Positions 1 to 8,965 of a stretch of DNA of 40,000 nt are shown piece by piece. Numbering within the stretch: the first letter of the stretch is position 1; each line of letters starts with the position of its first letter. Both the position numbers and the translations under genes were made by a program. The notes under the pieces were generated by a model. It ran no database searches and was not told the DNA's origin. It was given only the letters and a program-made list of their open reading frames with translations. This DNA comes from Brevundimonas sp. NIBR11 (GTDB lineage: Bacteria; Pseudomonadota; Alphaproteobacteria; Caulobacterales; Caulobacteraceae): assembly GCF_027912535.1 (NCBI RefSeq), contig NZ_CP115465.1, forward strand, positions 1-40,000, written 5' to 3'.

Positions 1-1431
1 ATGGGGGGCTTGGCGTTGGCGAACATGACGGACCCGGACCGGATCTGGAACGAGGCCTCTGTGCGCCTCCGAGCGGAAATCGGCGACGGTCCGTTCAGCT
101 CGTATATCGCGCCGTCGGCGGTGCGGGTGGACGGGGCCGGCCAGCTGATCCTTGTGACCCCGACCGGCTATGCGCGCGATTGGGTGCGCAAGAATGCGCT
201 CCGCCGTCTAAACGAGCTGTGGCTCGGCCTGGATGGCCTGTCGCGCCGTCTGGAGGTCCGTTGCCGCGCCGAGGTGGGGTCGGTCCCCCCGGCCTCCGCA
301 GTGGCCCTTCAAGCCCTCTCCGCCGCCCCGGGCGAGCTGCCGGTGGCCGCGACCGTGCCACCGGTTACCGACGGCGCCCGCGCCGTGCGTGCGGCCGGTC
401 TGCAGGAGCGCCTGACCTTCGACAGCTTCGTGGAGGGTCAGGGCAATGCCTTCGCCTTGGCCATCGCCAAACAGACGGCCAGCTGGGCCGACGGCCACTT
501 CAACCCGATCTTCTTCTGCGGGCCCTATGGCTACGGCAAGACGCACCTCCTGAACGCCATCGCCTGGGAGGCACAGCGCCTGCGCCCCGACGCCAAGGTC
601 GTCTACCTGACCGCCGAACGCTTCCTGTCGACCTTCGTGAAGGCGATGCAGGATCGGTCGACCGCCGCCTTCAAGGAGAGCCTGCGGAGCGCCGACATGC
701 TGCTGCTGGACGACGTCCAGTTCGTGGGCGGCAAGGCCTCGACCCAGGAAGAACTGCTGTCGACCCTGACAGCCCTGATCGAGGACGGCAAACGCATCGT
801 CCTTTCGGCCGACCGCCCGCCCATGGCCCTGACCGAGGTCGAGCCGCGCCTGCGCAGCCATCTGGCCGCGGGCCTGACCTGCCCGGTCGAGCCCGCCGAC
901 CGCGCCCTGAAGATCGCCGTGGCCGAGAACCGTCTGGCCGCCTTCGCCCGCATGGGGCTGGTTCAGGGCGAGGCCCCGCGCGACGTGCTGGAACAGGTGG
1001 TCGATCGCACCCCCGGCTCGGTGCGCGAGCTGGAAGGCGCCGTGAACACCCTGGCCGCCGCAGCAGGATCGCGGCTGTCGTCGCTGGGCGTGGAAGAGAC
1101 CCTGACGCTTCTGGGCTCGGCCCTGCGCGGCGGTCCCGAGCGCCGCATCACCGTGGACGAGATCCAGAAGACGGTGGCCGAGCATTTTAACATGAAGCAG
1201 GCGGACCTGCTCTCGGAGCGCCGCACCCGCGCCGTGGCCCGTCCGCGCCAGATCGCCATGTGGCTGTGCAAACAGCACACGACCCGCTCCTATCCCGACA
1301 TCGGCCGTCGCTTCGGCGGGCGGGATCACACGACCGTCCTGCACGGCGTGCGCAAGATCGAGGAGCTGATGCCCCAAGACGATCAGATCGCCCGAGACGT
1401 CGAGGCGCTGACGCGCAAACTGCGGGGGTGA
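1..1431 (+). CDS. dnaA: Chromosomal replication initiator protein DnaA
   Basis: DnaA binds DnaA boxes at the origin and, in its ATP form, melts the AT-rich unwinding element to start replication. The 476-residue protein shows the expected order: an N-terminal domain I (about 10-85), a variable linker, an AAA+ core with Walker A GPYGYGKT (174-181) and Walker B LLLDDVQF (Asp237/Asp238), and a C-terminal domain IV with the signature GRDHTTV (about 440-446) that reads DnaA boxes. The reading frame begins at base 1, but an in-frame ATG at base 25 gives MTDPDRIWNE, which looks more like a normal domain I start. The upstream sequence is outside the window, so the start cannot be settled. No DnaA-box cluster is visible downstream, so the origin is probably elsewhere or just before base 1. 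Confidence 0.97.
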   Translation: MGGLALANMTDPDRIWNEASVRLRAEIGDGPFSSYIAPSAVRVDGAGQLILVTPTGYARDWVRKNALRRLNELWLGLDGLSRRLEVRCRAEVGSVPPASAVALQALSAAPGELPVAATVPPVTDGARAVRAAGLQERLTFDSFVEGQGNAFALAIAKQTASWADGHFNPIFFCGPYGYGKTHLLNAIAWEAQRLRPDAKVVYLTAERFLSTFVKAMQDRSTAAFKESLRSADMLLLDDVQFVGGKASTQEELLSTLTALIEDGKRIVLSADRPPMALTEVEPRLRSHLAAGLTCPVEPADRALKIAVAENRLAAFARMGLVQGEAPRDVLEQVVDRTPGSVRELEGAVNTLAAAAGSRLSSLGVEETLTLLGSALRGGPERRITVDEIQKTVAEHFNMKQADLLSERRTRAVARPRQIAMWLCKQHTTRSYPDIGRRFGGRDHTTVLHGVRKIEELMPQDDQIARDVEALTRKLRG

Positions 1432-1483
1432 TTTCGGCGGTCCTGGCGGTCTCTGCGAAGGGCGTCTTCAACTGCAAAAACAC

Positions 1484-1509
1484 AGCCCTGTTCAACCGCC
1501 AACGGGGCT
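1484..1509 (-). terminator. Probable terminator of the minus-strand genes facing dnaA
   Basis: AGCCCTG (1484-1490) pairs with CGGGGCT (1503-1509), 7 bp with one G-U. Read on the minus strand the hairpin is followed by a run of five T (complement of 1476-1480). It lies between the convergent ends of dnaA and the KTSC gene, so it would stop transcription of the minus-strand cluster. The stem is short, so confidence is moderate. Confidence 0.45.
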
Positions 1510-1565
1510 GAGAGGGCAGGCAGACGTCGCAAAGGCTGCCGACCCCCCCTTGGTATGACAGTGGG

Positions 1566-1778
1566 CTAGTGCACCGACCCGTCCGTGACCCGGTGATACG
1601 GGTAGCGATCGCGGATGTTCGGCCCGAAGAATCGGCCCTTGGACGGGGCGCGGCGGAAGTCGTCGGCGGCCTCGGGCGGGACGTCCTCGTACTGATAGAT
1701 CGCGCCCGAGACGAAGGTCACCGTCAGGCGGCGGCGTCCTTCGTCGTAGTGGAAGCGGCGGATGACGCTGGACGGCAT
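1566..1778 (-). CDS. KTSC domain protein
   Basis: A 70-residue protein that is almost entirely a KTSC domain. It opens MPSSVIRRFHYD, continues with a beta-rich stretch LTVTFVSGAIYQYEDVP, and ends with a conserved basic segment around SKGRFFGPNIRDRYPYHRV. KTSC domains occur alone or fused to nucleic-acid-related enzymes. Their biochemical role is unclear, with RNA or DNA binding only suggested. The start at 1778 was chosen over a longer frame (to 1817) because it begins exactly at the domain and leaves an 8-nt gap after the stop of the PNPOx-like gene; translational coupling is likely because no strong ribosome binding site is visible. Confidence 0.8.
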   Translation of the reverse strand: MPSSVIRRFHYDEGRRRLTVTFVSGAIYQYEDVPPEAADDFRRAPSKGRFFGPNIRDRYPYHRVTDGSVH

Positions 1779-1785
1779 CAGGGGT

Positions 1786-2217
1786 TCAGAGCGTGAGCTC
1801 GCCCTCGTCCTCGCCATCCCAATAGGCGATACGGTTGGCGTGGGCCTTGATCAGGACCAGGCCGGGGGTCTCGACCCCTTGCGGGAACCAGCGGTCCAGA
1901 CCTTTGGTCCAGTGGGCCTCGAACTGGGCCTTGTCGCGGATCAGTTCGGCTGTCGCCTCGACGGCGATGAAGATGCCCGGCTTGCCCAGCAGTCCCTTGT
2001 CGCCCGCCAGGGTCAGGCCGACGTTCGGATCGGCCGCAATGTCGGCGACCATCCCCGTGTCCTCGGTCGTGAAGAACCAGCTGTCGCCGTCGTAGTCGAC
2101 CTCGCCGTTGTTGCTCATCGGCCGCGAGGTCATGACCCCGCCGGCGGTGCGGGTCGTCAGCATGGTGAAGTCGATGGCGCGCATCTTCTTCGACAGCTCT
2201 TTGAGGATCAGTTTCAT
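1786..2217 (-). CDS. Pyridoxamine 5'-phosphate oxidase-like (general stress protein 26 type) flavoprotein
   Basis: A 143-residue split-barrel protein of the PNPOx-like superfamily. The N-terminal helix is followed by DFTMLTTRTAGGVMTSRPMS, the usual first strands with the Arg-Pro-Met flavin/phosphate site, then WFFTTEDTGMVADIAADPNVGLTL and a C-terminal tryptophan-containing strand (RIAYWDGED). Family members bind FMN or related flavins and many are stress induced; the substrate is not known. The start at 2217 (MKLILKELSKK) has AAAGGAC upstream, better supported than the longer frame to 2244. It lies 8 nt before the KTSC gene and downstream of the GST gene on the same strand. Confidence 0.82.
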   Translation of the reverse strand: MKLILKELSKKMRAIDFTMLTTRTAGGVMTSRPMSNNGEVDYDGDSWFFTTEDTGMVADIAADPNVGLTLAGDKGLLGKPGIFIAVEATAELIRDKAQFEAHWTKGLDRWFPQGVETPGLVLIKAHANRIAYWDGEDEGELTL

Positions 2218-2272
2218 CGGGGGTCCTTTCGTTGCCCCGACCAAACCCCTGACGCCGCAGGACGATCCCGCG

Positions 2273-2977
2273 TTAGGTCCGCGCGGGAATCTTCAGCCCG
2301 CGCTGGACCGCCGGTCGGGCCAGGCACCGTTCGACCCAGGCCGGGACCGCTTTCAGTGAGCCATAGTCCACCAGCTCTCCCGCCTCGTAGAAGGTCACCA
2401 GATTGTTGATCCAGCCGATTAGCGAGACGTCGGCGATGGTGAAGTCGTCGCCCATGATGAAGGCGCGGTCCTTCAGCCGGTCCTCCAGCACGCCCAGCAG
2501 GCGTTTGCTTTCGGCGACGTAGCGATCGCGCGGACGCTTGTCCTCGTAGTCCTTGCCCGCAAATTTGTGGAAGAAGCCGACCTGTCCGAACATCGGACCC
2601 ACGGCCCCCATCTGCCAGAAGACCCACTGCAGCGTCTCGTAGCGGGCGGCCGGAGCGGCCGGGATCAGTTTGCCGGTCTTGTCGGCCAGATAGACCAGGA
2701 TCGCCCCGGATTCCCACAGACCCATCGGCTTTCCACCCGGGCCGTCGGGATCCAGGATGGCCGGGATCTTGCCGTTGGGGTTCAGCGACAGATAGTCGGG
2801 CGTCCAGGTCTCGTTCTTCATGATGTCCACCAGGTGGACCTCATATGGCAGGCCGGTCTCCTCCAGCATGATGGAGGCCTTGACCCCGTTCGGCGTCGGC
2901 AGGCCGTAGTACTGCAGGATCGTGGGATCCTTGGCCGGATACTGGTTCGTGATGGGGAAGGCGGAAAGATCGGCCAT
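2273..2977 (-). CDS. Glutathione S-transferase family protein (YfcG/YghU-like)
   Basis: A 234-residue cytosolic GST. The thioredoxin-like N-terminal domain (about 15-100) contains YYGLPTPNGVKASIMLEE, the cis-Pro segment GKIPAILD, and the glutathione-binding WESGAILVYLA. The alpha-helical C-terminal domain has the conserved N-cap/helix motif DFTIADVSLIGWI. The TPNG segment and overall layout match the nu-class disulfide-bond oxidoreductases YfcG and YghU, which use glutathione disulfide in place of a classical tyrosine mechanism; this assignment is by recall of family motifs. Start ATG 2977 (MADLSAFPIT) is preferred over a GTG at 2989, although neither has a strong ribosome binding site. Confidence 0.9.
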   Translation of the reverse strand: MADLSAFPITNQYPAKDPTILQYYGLPTPNGVKASIMLEETGLPYEVHLVDIMKNETWTPDYLSLNPNGKIPAILDPDGPGGKPMGLWESGAILVYLADKTGKLIPAAPAARYETLQWVFWQMGAVGPMFGQVGFFHKFAGKDYEDKRPRDRYVAESKRLLGVLEDRLKDRAFIMGDDFTIADVSLIGWINNLVTFYEAGELVDYGSLKAVPAWVERCLARPAVQRGLKIPART

Positions 2978-3038
2978 GGGACACCGCACCGGTTGCTGAT
3001 GCCCGTGATGTCGGGAGCGATCCGCGCCCCTGCAAGGG

Positions 3039-3566
3039 TCAGTCCGGCTCGCGCTCGCCGACTTCCTCGGGGCGGACGGCCAGAACCCAGCCGTCGGCGA
3101 GGTGAAGCTCCGGCACGGCCTCTCGGGTGAAGGGCAGGTACCAGGTGGGGCCGCCGGCGGCCGGGGCGATCTCCAGCATGTCGTCGGCGCCGAAATTCTG
3201 GACCGCCTTGACCGTCCCCAGCACCACGCCCGCCGGATCGCGGGCCTCCACCCCGATTAGGTCGGCGAGATAGAACTCGTCCTCCTCCGGCGCCGGGAAG
3301 GCGTCGCGCGGAACGTAGAGCTTCAGATTGCGCAGCGCGTCCGCCTCTTCCTTGGTGGCGATCTCCTTCGCCCGGCCCACCACGCCGTCCTTGGTCGCGC
3401 GCGCCTGGGTCAGGGTCAGGCCATGCGAACCGTCGGCCCGCAGCAGGGGCCCATAGTCGGTCAGGGCCAGAGGGTCGGCCGTATAGGCGGTGATCCGCAC
3501 CTCGCCCTTCACGCCGAAGCCGCCGGCGACATGCCCGACGAGAATGAGTTTCCGATCGTTCGCCAT
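3039..3566 (-). CDS. rimM: Ribosome maturation factor RimM
   Basis: RimM binds ribosomal protein S19 and helps mature the 3' head domain of 16S rRNA in the 30S subunit. The 175-residue protein has the N-terminal beta-barrel domain beginning LILVGHVAGGFGVKGEVRI (about 7-25) and the C-terminal PRC barrel around DEFYLADLIGVEARD, ending with the hydrophobic WYLPFTREAVPEL segment. The ribosome binding site GGGAGAAG sits just upstream. It is cotranscribed after rpsP, with an 88-nt gap holding a strong hairpin. The usual next genes trmD and rplS are not here. Confidence 0.96.
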   Translation of the reverse strand: MANDRKLILVGHVAGGFGVKGEVRITAYTADPLALTDYGPLLRADGSHGLTLTQARATKDGVVGRAKEIATKEEADALRNLKLYVPRDAFPAPEEDEFYLADLIGVEARDPAGVVLGTVKAVQNFGADDMLEIAPAAGGPTWYLPFTREAVPELHLADGWVLAVRPEEVGEREPD

Positions 3567-3601
3567 GGCGGCTTCTCCCTCGATCCGCTCTGGATAGCAG
3601 A

Positions 3602-3630
3602 AGGGCGGCGTCCGAACCGAACGCCGCCCT
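3602..3630 (-). terminator. Strong hairpin between rpsP and rimM, possible attenuator
   Basis: AGGGCGGCGT (3602-3611) and ACGCCGCCCT (3621-3630) form a perfect 10-bp stem with a 9-nt loop, starting 24 nt after the rpsP stop. On the minus strand it is followed by TCTGCTATCC, not a T-run. It may be a weak terminator, attenuator or 3' stabiliser that lowers rimM output relative to S16. Confidence 0.5.
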
Positions 3631-3654
3631 CCGTCATCTCAAAAGACGAAAGCC

Positions 3655-4230
3655 TTAGGCCTCGGTCTTGTCTTCTTCGGCGGCGCCTTCGGCCGGAGCC
3701 TCTTCGACGTTCACTGCAGCCGAGCCTTCGGTGTCGGCGGCCGGAGCCTCCTCAGCCGGGGCGTCCTCGGCCGGAGCGGCGGCGGCGGCGGCCGCAGCAG
3801 CAGCGGCTTCTTCCTTGGCGCGGGCGGCGGCCTCAGCGGCCTCGATCTTGGCGGCGGCTTCGGCCTCGGCGCGGTCGGCTTCGCGCTGGGCGCGCTCGGC
3901 CAGACGTTCCTGGGCCTTCTTGCCCGGGGCGCCCTTGTTCGGGTTGTTCGACTGCGTCCACTTGACCTTGCCGGCCAGGGCTTCGTCCTGGCTCTGCGAG
4001 ATGAAGCGGGCGACGCGGTCGGTCGGCTGCGCGCCCTTGGCGAGCCATTCCGAGATGCGGTCGGCCTTCAGGGCGACGCGCGGCTTGTCGCCATCCTTGG
4101 GCAGCATCGGGTTGTAGGAGCCGACGCGCTCGATGAACTTGCCGTCGCGCGGAGCGTGCGAGTCGGCGACGACGATGTAGTAGTAGGGGCGCTTCTTGGC
4201 GCCGCCGCGGGCCAGACGAATCTTCAGCAT
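3655..4230 (-). CDS. rpsP: 30S ribosomal protein S16 with long Ala/Glu-rich tail
   Basis: S16 is a small-subunit protein that binds the 5' domain of 16S rRNA early in assembly. The core, residues 1 to about 85, is typical: [20 protein letters not shown], then [13 protein letters not shown] and the C-terminal helix with [18 protein letters not shown]. The remaining ~105 residues are an extension unlike the ~80-residue enterobacterial protein: a Lys/Arg/Glu/Ala coiled-coil-like helix (about 105-145) followed by an Ala/Pro/Glu-rich acidic tail. Extended S16 tails occur in alphaproteobacteria, so this may be lineage-typical. It lies between ffh (26-nt gap) and rimM. Confidence 0.97.
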   Translation of the reverse strand: MLKIRLARGGAKKRPYYYIVVADSHAPRDGKFIERVGSYNPMLPKDGDKPRVALKADRISEWLAKGAQPTDRVARFISQSQDEALAGKVKWTQSNNPNKGAPGKKAQERLAERAQREADRAEAEAAAKIEAAEAAARAKEEAAAAAAAAAAAPAEDAPAEEAPAADTEGSAAVNVEEAPAEGAAEEDKTEA

Positions 4231-4256
4231 TTCAGTCTTCTTTCTTAGGGATCGGA

Positions 4257-5789
4257 TTATTTCTTCGGAGGGAAACCGGGCAGGCCCGGAAGGCCTCCCG
4301 GAAGTTGTCCGCCGCCCAGGCCCGCGATGCGGTCCTGAAGGGCTTTCAATTCGTCGGCCGAGGGTTCCGGCATCTTGCCGCCGCCCATCGCCTTCAAACG
4401 GTTGAGGTCGGGGCCGCCCATGCCAGGCGCGCCGCCGCCGCCGAGACCGCCCAGCATGGCGGCCATCTGCTGCATCTTCTTCGGACCGCCCTTGGACATG
4501 GACTTGACCATGTCAGCCATCTGACGGTGCTGTTTGAGCAGGCGATTGATGTCCTGGACCTCGACGCCCGCGCCGGCGGCGATGCGCTTGCGGCGGCTGG
4601 CGTTCAGCAGGTCGGGCTTCTTGCGCTCGGCCTTGGTCATCGAGGAGATGATGGCTTCCTGACGCAGGATCATGCGGTCGTCGATGCCCGATTCCGCCAT
4701 CTGGTTCTTCATCTTGGCCACGCCGGGCAGCATGCCCATGATGCCCTGAAGACCGCCCATCCGCTTCATCTGCTGCAGCTGGGCGGCGAGGTCGTTGAGG
4801 TCGAACTGGCCTTTGGCCAGTTTGCGCGCCATGGCCTCGGCCTTGGACTGGTCGAGCTCCTGGGAAGCCTTTTCGACCAGGGCGACGATGTCGCCCTGAC
4901 CCAGGATCCGGCCGGCGACGCGGCGGGCGTCGAAGACCTCCAGCGCGTCGACCTTCTCGCCCGCGCCCATGTATTTGATCGGCAGGCCGGTGACGGCCCG
5001 CATCGAAAGCATGGCGCCGCCGCGACCGTCGCCATCGATCCGCGTCAGGATCAGGCCGGTCAGGGGCAGGCGGTCGTGGAAGGCCTTGGCGGTGCGGACC
5101 GCGTCCTGGCCCGTCAGACTGTCGGCGACCAGAAGGGTCTCGACGGGCTTGGAGATATCGGCGACCTCGGCCACCTCGTTCATCAGCCCCTCGTCGAGGG
5201 TGATGCGGCCGGCGGTGTCGAGGATCAGGACGTCGAAGCCCTGAAGCTTGGCCGATGTCAGGGCGCGGCGGGTGATCTGGACCGCACTCTCGCCCGCCAC
5301 GATCGGCAGGGTGGTGACCTCGATCTGTTTGCCGAGGGTGGCCAGCTGTTCCATGGCGGCCGGACGACGCGTGTCCAGCGAGGCCATCATGACCTTCTTG
5401 CGATCGAACTTGGTCAGGCGCAGCGCCAGCTTGGCCGAGGACGTCGTCTTGCCCGAGCCCTGCAGGCCGGCCATCAGGATGACGGCGGGCGGGGCGGCGT
5501 TCAGGTTGATCGGGGTCGGCTCTTCGCCGCCCAGCATCTCGACGAGGCCGTCATAGACGATCTTGACAACCTGATCGGCCGGCTTGACCGAGCGGATGAC
5601 CTCTTCGCCCGTCGCCTTTTCGGTGGCGAAAGCGATGAAGTCCTTGACGACCGGCAGGGCGACGTCGGCCTCCAAGAGGGCCACGCGCACTTCGCGCATC
5701 GCCTCGGAGACGTCCTTTTCGGACAGGGCGCCGCGGCCGGTGATCCGGTCGAAGACGCCTGTCAGCCGCTCGTTCAGAGCCTCGAACAT
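4257..5789 (-). CDS. ffh: Signal recognition particle protein Ffh
   Basis: Ffh is the SRP54 GTPase that, with 4.5S RNA, binds signal sequences emerging from ribosomes and delivers them to FtsY at the membrane. The 510-residue protein has the N domain (1 to about 90), G domain with P-loop GLQGSGKTT (108-116), DTAGR and [10 protein letters not shown] motifs, and a C-terminal Met-rich M domain ending in a Gly/Pro-rich tail. The start at 5789 ([13 protein letters not shown]) has TGAGGT upstream and matches the family N terminus; a longer frame to 5873 runs into repeat-flanked intergenic DNA. It heads the ffh-rpsP-rimM cluster. The RNA partner ffs lies at about 33.7 kb. Confidence 0.97.
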   Translation of the reverse strand: MFEALNERLTGVFDRITGRGALSEKDVSEAMREVRVALLEADVALPVVKDFIAFATEKATGEEVIRSVKPADQVVKIVYDGLVEMLGGEEPTPINLNAAPPAVILMAGLQGSGKTTSSAKLALRLTKFDRKKVMMASLDTRRPAAMEQLATLGKQIEVTTLPIVAGESAVQITRRALTSAKLQGFDVLILDTAGRITLDEGLMNEVAEVADISKPVETLLVADSLTGQDAVRTAKAFHDRLPLTGLILTRIDGDGRGGAMLSMRAVTGLPIKYMGAGEKVDALEVFDARRVAGRILGQGDIVALVEKASQELDQSKAEAMARKLAKGQFDLNDLAAQLQQMKRMGGLQGIMGMLPGVAKMKNQMAESGIDDRMILRQEAIISSMTKAERKKPDLLNASRRKRIAAGAGVEVQDINRLLKQHRQMADMVKSMSKGGPKKMQQMAAMLGGLGGGGAPGMGGPDLNRLKAMGGGKMPEPSADELKALQDRIAGLGGGQLPGGLPGLPGFPPKK

Positions 5790-6123
5790 ACAAACCTCAT
5801 TTGGGCGGTCGAACCGTGCTCCATAGCGAAACGACCTCTGGCGACGATCACGTCGGCAGAGGGTTCTCGCCATCCTCGTCCACTCTTGTTGCGCTATCGC
5901 TCGGCTCGCGGAGCCTCACTGCTTGAGCGCAGAAGATGGGGTCGTGATGGTGGAGACGCAGGTTCAATTGCGCCGGAAGGCGCGGCTTATGAGGGAAAAG
6001 CGGCGGTTTGTCGACTCTGCGACGGACCGCACTTTCCGTTTCAGCGTTGGCTTTGGGATGGCCCGGCGGGAAACCGCTGATACGGTCACGCTTCACAGCC
6101 TCCCCGCTGCACGAGACGCTCCC
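5790..6123. other. Intergenic region between divergent ffh and ppc
   Basis: A 334-bp stretch without a supported gene. It must contain the ffh and ppc promoters, but no confident -35/-10 pair could be picked. It holds one copy of the ~40 bp dispersed repeat at 5891-5930. The ppc frame stays open upstream to 5923, but that part contains the repeat and has no PEPC-like sequence. Confidence 0.6.
5891..5930 (+). repeat. ~40 bp dispersed repeat, copy 1 of 6
   Basis: The copy starts GCGCTATCGCTCGGCTCGCG and ends GCTTGAGCGC. The ends are a short inverted repeat, GCGCT/AGCGC. It shares its layout and most bases with copies at 15114, 15180, 30006, 33835 and 33883. It is preceded by a CCACTCTT-like segment, as in other copies. 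Confidence 0.7.
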
Positions 6124-8829
6124 ATGCCCGCACCCGAACCCGCCGCCGACGACCGCCTGCGCGAGGAGGTGCGGCTGCTCGGCAAGCTGCTGGGCGAGGT
6201 GATCCGCGACGAGGGCGGTCAGGACCTCTACGACCGGATCGAGGCCGTCCGTGTCGCTTCGGTCGGTTACCACCGCCACGCGGGCGCCAAGGGGTCGGCC
6301 GAGCTGGAGCGGTTGCTGAATCAGCTGTCGCTGGAGGATGCGGTCGGGCTGGCGCACGGGTTCGCCGTCTTCTCGCTTCTGGCCAATGTCGCCGAGGACC
6401 GGGCCGGCAAGCGGCGCGCGCGGATGCAGACCGCCGAGGGCGCGCGACCCGACACGCCAGAAGGGGCCTTGGCGCGGCTGAACGCGGCGGGGCGGACGGT
6501 CGACGAAGCGCGGGACCTGTTGTCCGAGGCTCTGATCTCGCCAGTGCTGACGGCCCACCCGTCGGAGGTGCGGCGCAAGAGCGTTCTGGACCGGATCGCG
6601 ACGGTGTCGGACCTGCTGGACGCCTGCGACCGCGACGACTTGGCCTGCGCGCCCGACGTCATGATCAGCGGCCTGCGGCGCCAGACGGTGATCCTCTGGG
6701 CCACACGGCTGGTGCGGACGACCGGACTGGTGGTGCAGGACGAGATCGACACGGTGGTGTCCTTCCTGGAGCGGGTCTTCCTCAAGGTCGCGCCCGAGCA
6801 GCTGATCGACTGGCGCAAGCGTCTGGACGCGCCAGAGCTCAAGCCTTTCATCCGCATCGGCGCCTGGGTCGGCGGCGACCGGGACGGCAACCCCAATGTC
6901 GACGCCGCCGCGCTGCGGGCCGCCTTCGCCACCCCCGCCAAGGCGGTGATGCGGCATTATCTGGAGGCGGTGAACGTGCTGGGCGCCGAACTCAGCCTGT
7001 CGGGATCGCTGGCCGCGATCAGCCCGGCGCTGAAGGCGCTGGCCGACGGATCGGGCGATGAGTCTCCGCACCGCGCCGACGAGCCCTATCGCCGGGCGCT
7101 GAGCCAGATCTACGCCCGGCTGTCGGCGACGCACCCGATCCTGACCGGACAGACCGCGCCGCGACCGGCGCCGTTCGCCGCGCCCCCTTACGCCGGTCCC
7201 GGAGAGTTTCGCGCCGATCTGGCGGTGCTGCACGACAGTCTGGTCGCCAGCCACGGACAGGTCTTCGCCGACGACGGCCTGTCGCGCCTGATCGCCACGG
7301 TCGACGTGTTCGGCTTCCATATGGCGACGCTGGATTTGCGCCAGAACTCGGACGTCCATGAACGCGTGGTCGGCGACCTGCTGAGGGTGGCCGGGGTCTG
7401 CCCCGACTATACCGCCCTGGATGAGGAGGCGCGCATCGCTCTCCTGGCTGCTGAGTTGGCCGCGCCGCGCCTGCTGTTCAGCCCCTATGCGACCTACGAC
7501 CCGGAGACGCTGAAGGAGCGGGCCATCCTGCTGGCGGCGGCCGAGGCGCTCAGGATGTTCGGGCCGGACGCCATCCGCACCCATATCGTGTCCAAGACCG
7601 ACGCGGCGTCGGACATGCTGGAGGTCTATCTGCTGCTGAAGGAGGTCGGTCTCTATCGGCCCGAGGCGCCCGGCGAATGCCCGATCCAGGCCGCGCCCCT
7701 GTTCGAGACCATCGACGACCTGCGCGCCGCCAAGCCGACCCTGGAGCGCCTGTTCAAGGAGCCGTCCGCCCTTGCCGTCGCCAAGGCGCGCGGGGTCCAG
7801 GAGGTGATGATCGGCTATTCCGATAGCAACAAGGACGGCTCCTACCTGACCTCGACCTGGGAACTGCACGAGGCGTCCCGCGCCCTGTTGTCGGTGACCC
7901 AGGCCGCCGGCCTGCGCCTCCAGCTGTTCCATGGCCGAGGCGGGGCGGTCGGGCGCGGCGGCGGGTCGAGCTTCGCCGGGGTCCTGTCACAGCCGACGGG
8001 CACGGTCGCGGGTCGGATCCGCATCACCGAACAGGGCGAGGTCATCGCCAACAAGTATGGCGAGCCCGACGTCGCCCGCCGCAACCTCGACGCCCTGACC
8101 GCCGGGACCCTGATCGCGTCCCTCGCCCCGCCGCCGGACGAGGCGATGACGCAGAAGCACGGTGAGACGGCCTCGGCCCTGTCGGTCGCCTCCATGGCCG
8201 CCTATCGGGCCCTGGTCTACGAGACACCGGGCTTCGTCGACTATTTCCGCGCCGCGACCCCGATCAACGAGATCGCCGAGCTGAAGATCGGCTCGCGCCC
8301 GACCTCGCGGTCGAAGTCGATGGCCATCGAGGATTTGCGCGCGATCCCCTGGGTGCTCAGCTGGTCGCAGAGCCGGGTCATGCTGCCGGGCTGGTTCGGC
8401 TTCGGCTCGGCCGTCGCGGGCCAGGACATGGCCGAGCTTCGGGACATGGCCAGGGAGTGGCCCTTCTTCCGGACCCTGGTCCAGAACATGGAGATGATCA
8501 TGGCCAAGTCGGACATGACCATCGCCCGCCGCTACGCCTCCCTCGTGCCAGACCAGGCGCTGGCGGCGACCATCTTTGGCGCGTTGCGGGCCGAGTGGGA
8601 GCGGACGCGGGACGCCGTCCTGGCCATCACCGGTCAGGACGACCTGCTGGGCGGCCAACCGGAGCTGGACCGTCTGATCCGGCTGCGCATGCCCTATGTC
8701 GAGCCGCTGAACCATGTGCAGATCGAGCTGATCCGGCGCAGGCGCGCGGGCGACGACGATCCGCTGGTCCGGGAGGGCATCCTGCTGGCCATCAACGGGG
8801 TGGCGGCGGGTCTGCGCAACAGCGGCTGA
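6124..8829 (+). CDS. ppc: Phosphoenolpyruvate carboxylase
   Basis: PEPC adds bicarbonate to phosphoenolpyruvate to give oxaloacetate, refilling the TCA cycle. With the chosen start (MPAPEPAADDRLREE) the enzyme is 901 residues, normal for the family. Visible signatures are LTAHPSEV with catalytic His145, GYSDSNKDGSYLTS with Lys570, the mobile catalytic loop FHGRGGAVGRGGG with Arg605, and MLPGWFGFGSAV. The first motif has Ser where most homologues have Thr (TAHPSE for TAHPTE), and the C terminus reads RNSG where RNTG is usual; both changes are conservative. In-frame starts at 6058 and 5923 are possible but add nothing family-like. It is divergent from ffh. Confidence 0.96.
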   Translation: MPAPEPAADDRLREEVRLLGKLLGEVIRDEGGQDLYDRIEAVRVASVGYHRHAGAKGSAELERLLNQLSLEDAVGLAHGFAVFSLLANVAEDRAGKRRARMQTAEGARPDTPEGALARLNAAGRTVDEARDLLSEALISPVLTAHPSEVRRKSVLDRIATVSDLLDACDRDDLACAPDVMISGLRRQTVILWATRLVRTTGLVVQDEIDTVVSFLERVFLKVAPEQLIDWRKRLDAPELKPFIRIGAWVGGDRDGNPNVDAAALRAAFATPAKAVMRHYLEAVNVLGAELSLSGSLAAISPALKALADGSGDESPHRADEPYRRALSQIYARLSATHPILTGQTAPRPAPFAAPPYAGPGEFRADLAVLHDSLVASHGQVFADDGLSRLIATVDVFGFHMATLDLRQNSDVHERVVGDLLRVAGVCPDYTALDEEARIALLAAELAAPRLLFSPYATYDPETLKERAILLAAAEALRMFGPDAIRTHIVSKTDAASDMLEVYLLLKEVGLYRPEAPGECPIQAAPLFETIDDLRAAKPTLERLFKEPSALAVAKARGVQEVMIGYSDSNKDGSYLTSTWELHEASRALLSVTQAAGLRLQLFHGRGGAVGRGGGSSFAGVLSQPTGTVAGRIRITEQGEVIANKYGEPDVARRNLDALTAGTLIASLAPPPDEAMTQKHGETASALSVASMAAYRALVYETPGFVDYFRAATPINEIAELKIGSRPTSRSKSMAIEDLRAIPWVLSWSQSRVMLPGWFGFGSAVAGQDMAELRDMAREWPFFRTLVQNMEMIMAKSDMTIARRYASLVPDQALAATIFGALRAEWERTRDAVLAITGQDDLLGGQPELDRLIRLRMPYVEPLNHVQIELIRRRRAGDDDPLVREGILLAINGVAAGLRNSG

Positions 8830-8886
8830 CCGCAACGGCTCCGCTTCATGGCGACGATTTCATCAAGCGTCGCTTTTCGGCCCCGA

Positions 8887-8906
8887 GTTTCTCACGGCGG
8901 AGAAAC
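8887..8906. other. Short inverted repeat upstream of the UrcA-family gene
   Basis: GTTTCTC (8887-8893) and GAGAAAC (8900-8906) form a 7-bp perfect inverted repeat around ACGGCG, 60 bp before the UrcA-family start. It could be an operator or part of the ppc 3' end; nothing in the sequence decides. Confidence 0.3.
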
Positions 8907-8965
8907 ATTGGGCCTGCATTTCTTGGGGGTCGCCGACAAGAGCGACGAACTCAGGAGTGCCCGAC

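Noticed and set aside
3780..3830. GCC/GCG trinucleotide run in the rpsP tail as a slippage microsatellite
   Set aside because: The run encodes the Ala-rich S16 tail and is interrupted; no evidence of phase variation.
5848..7932. Long minus-strand frame opposite ppc
   Set aside because: High-GC shadow frame: low-complexity Arg/Gly/Gln-rich sequence with no recognisable domain, fully antisense to a certain gene.
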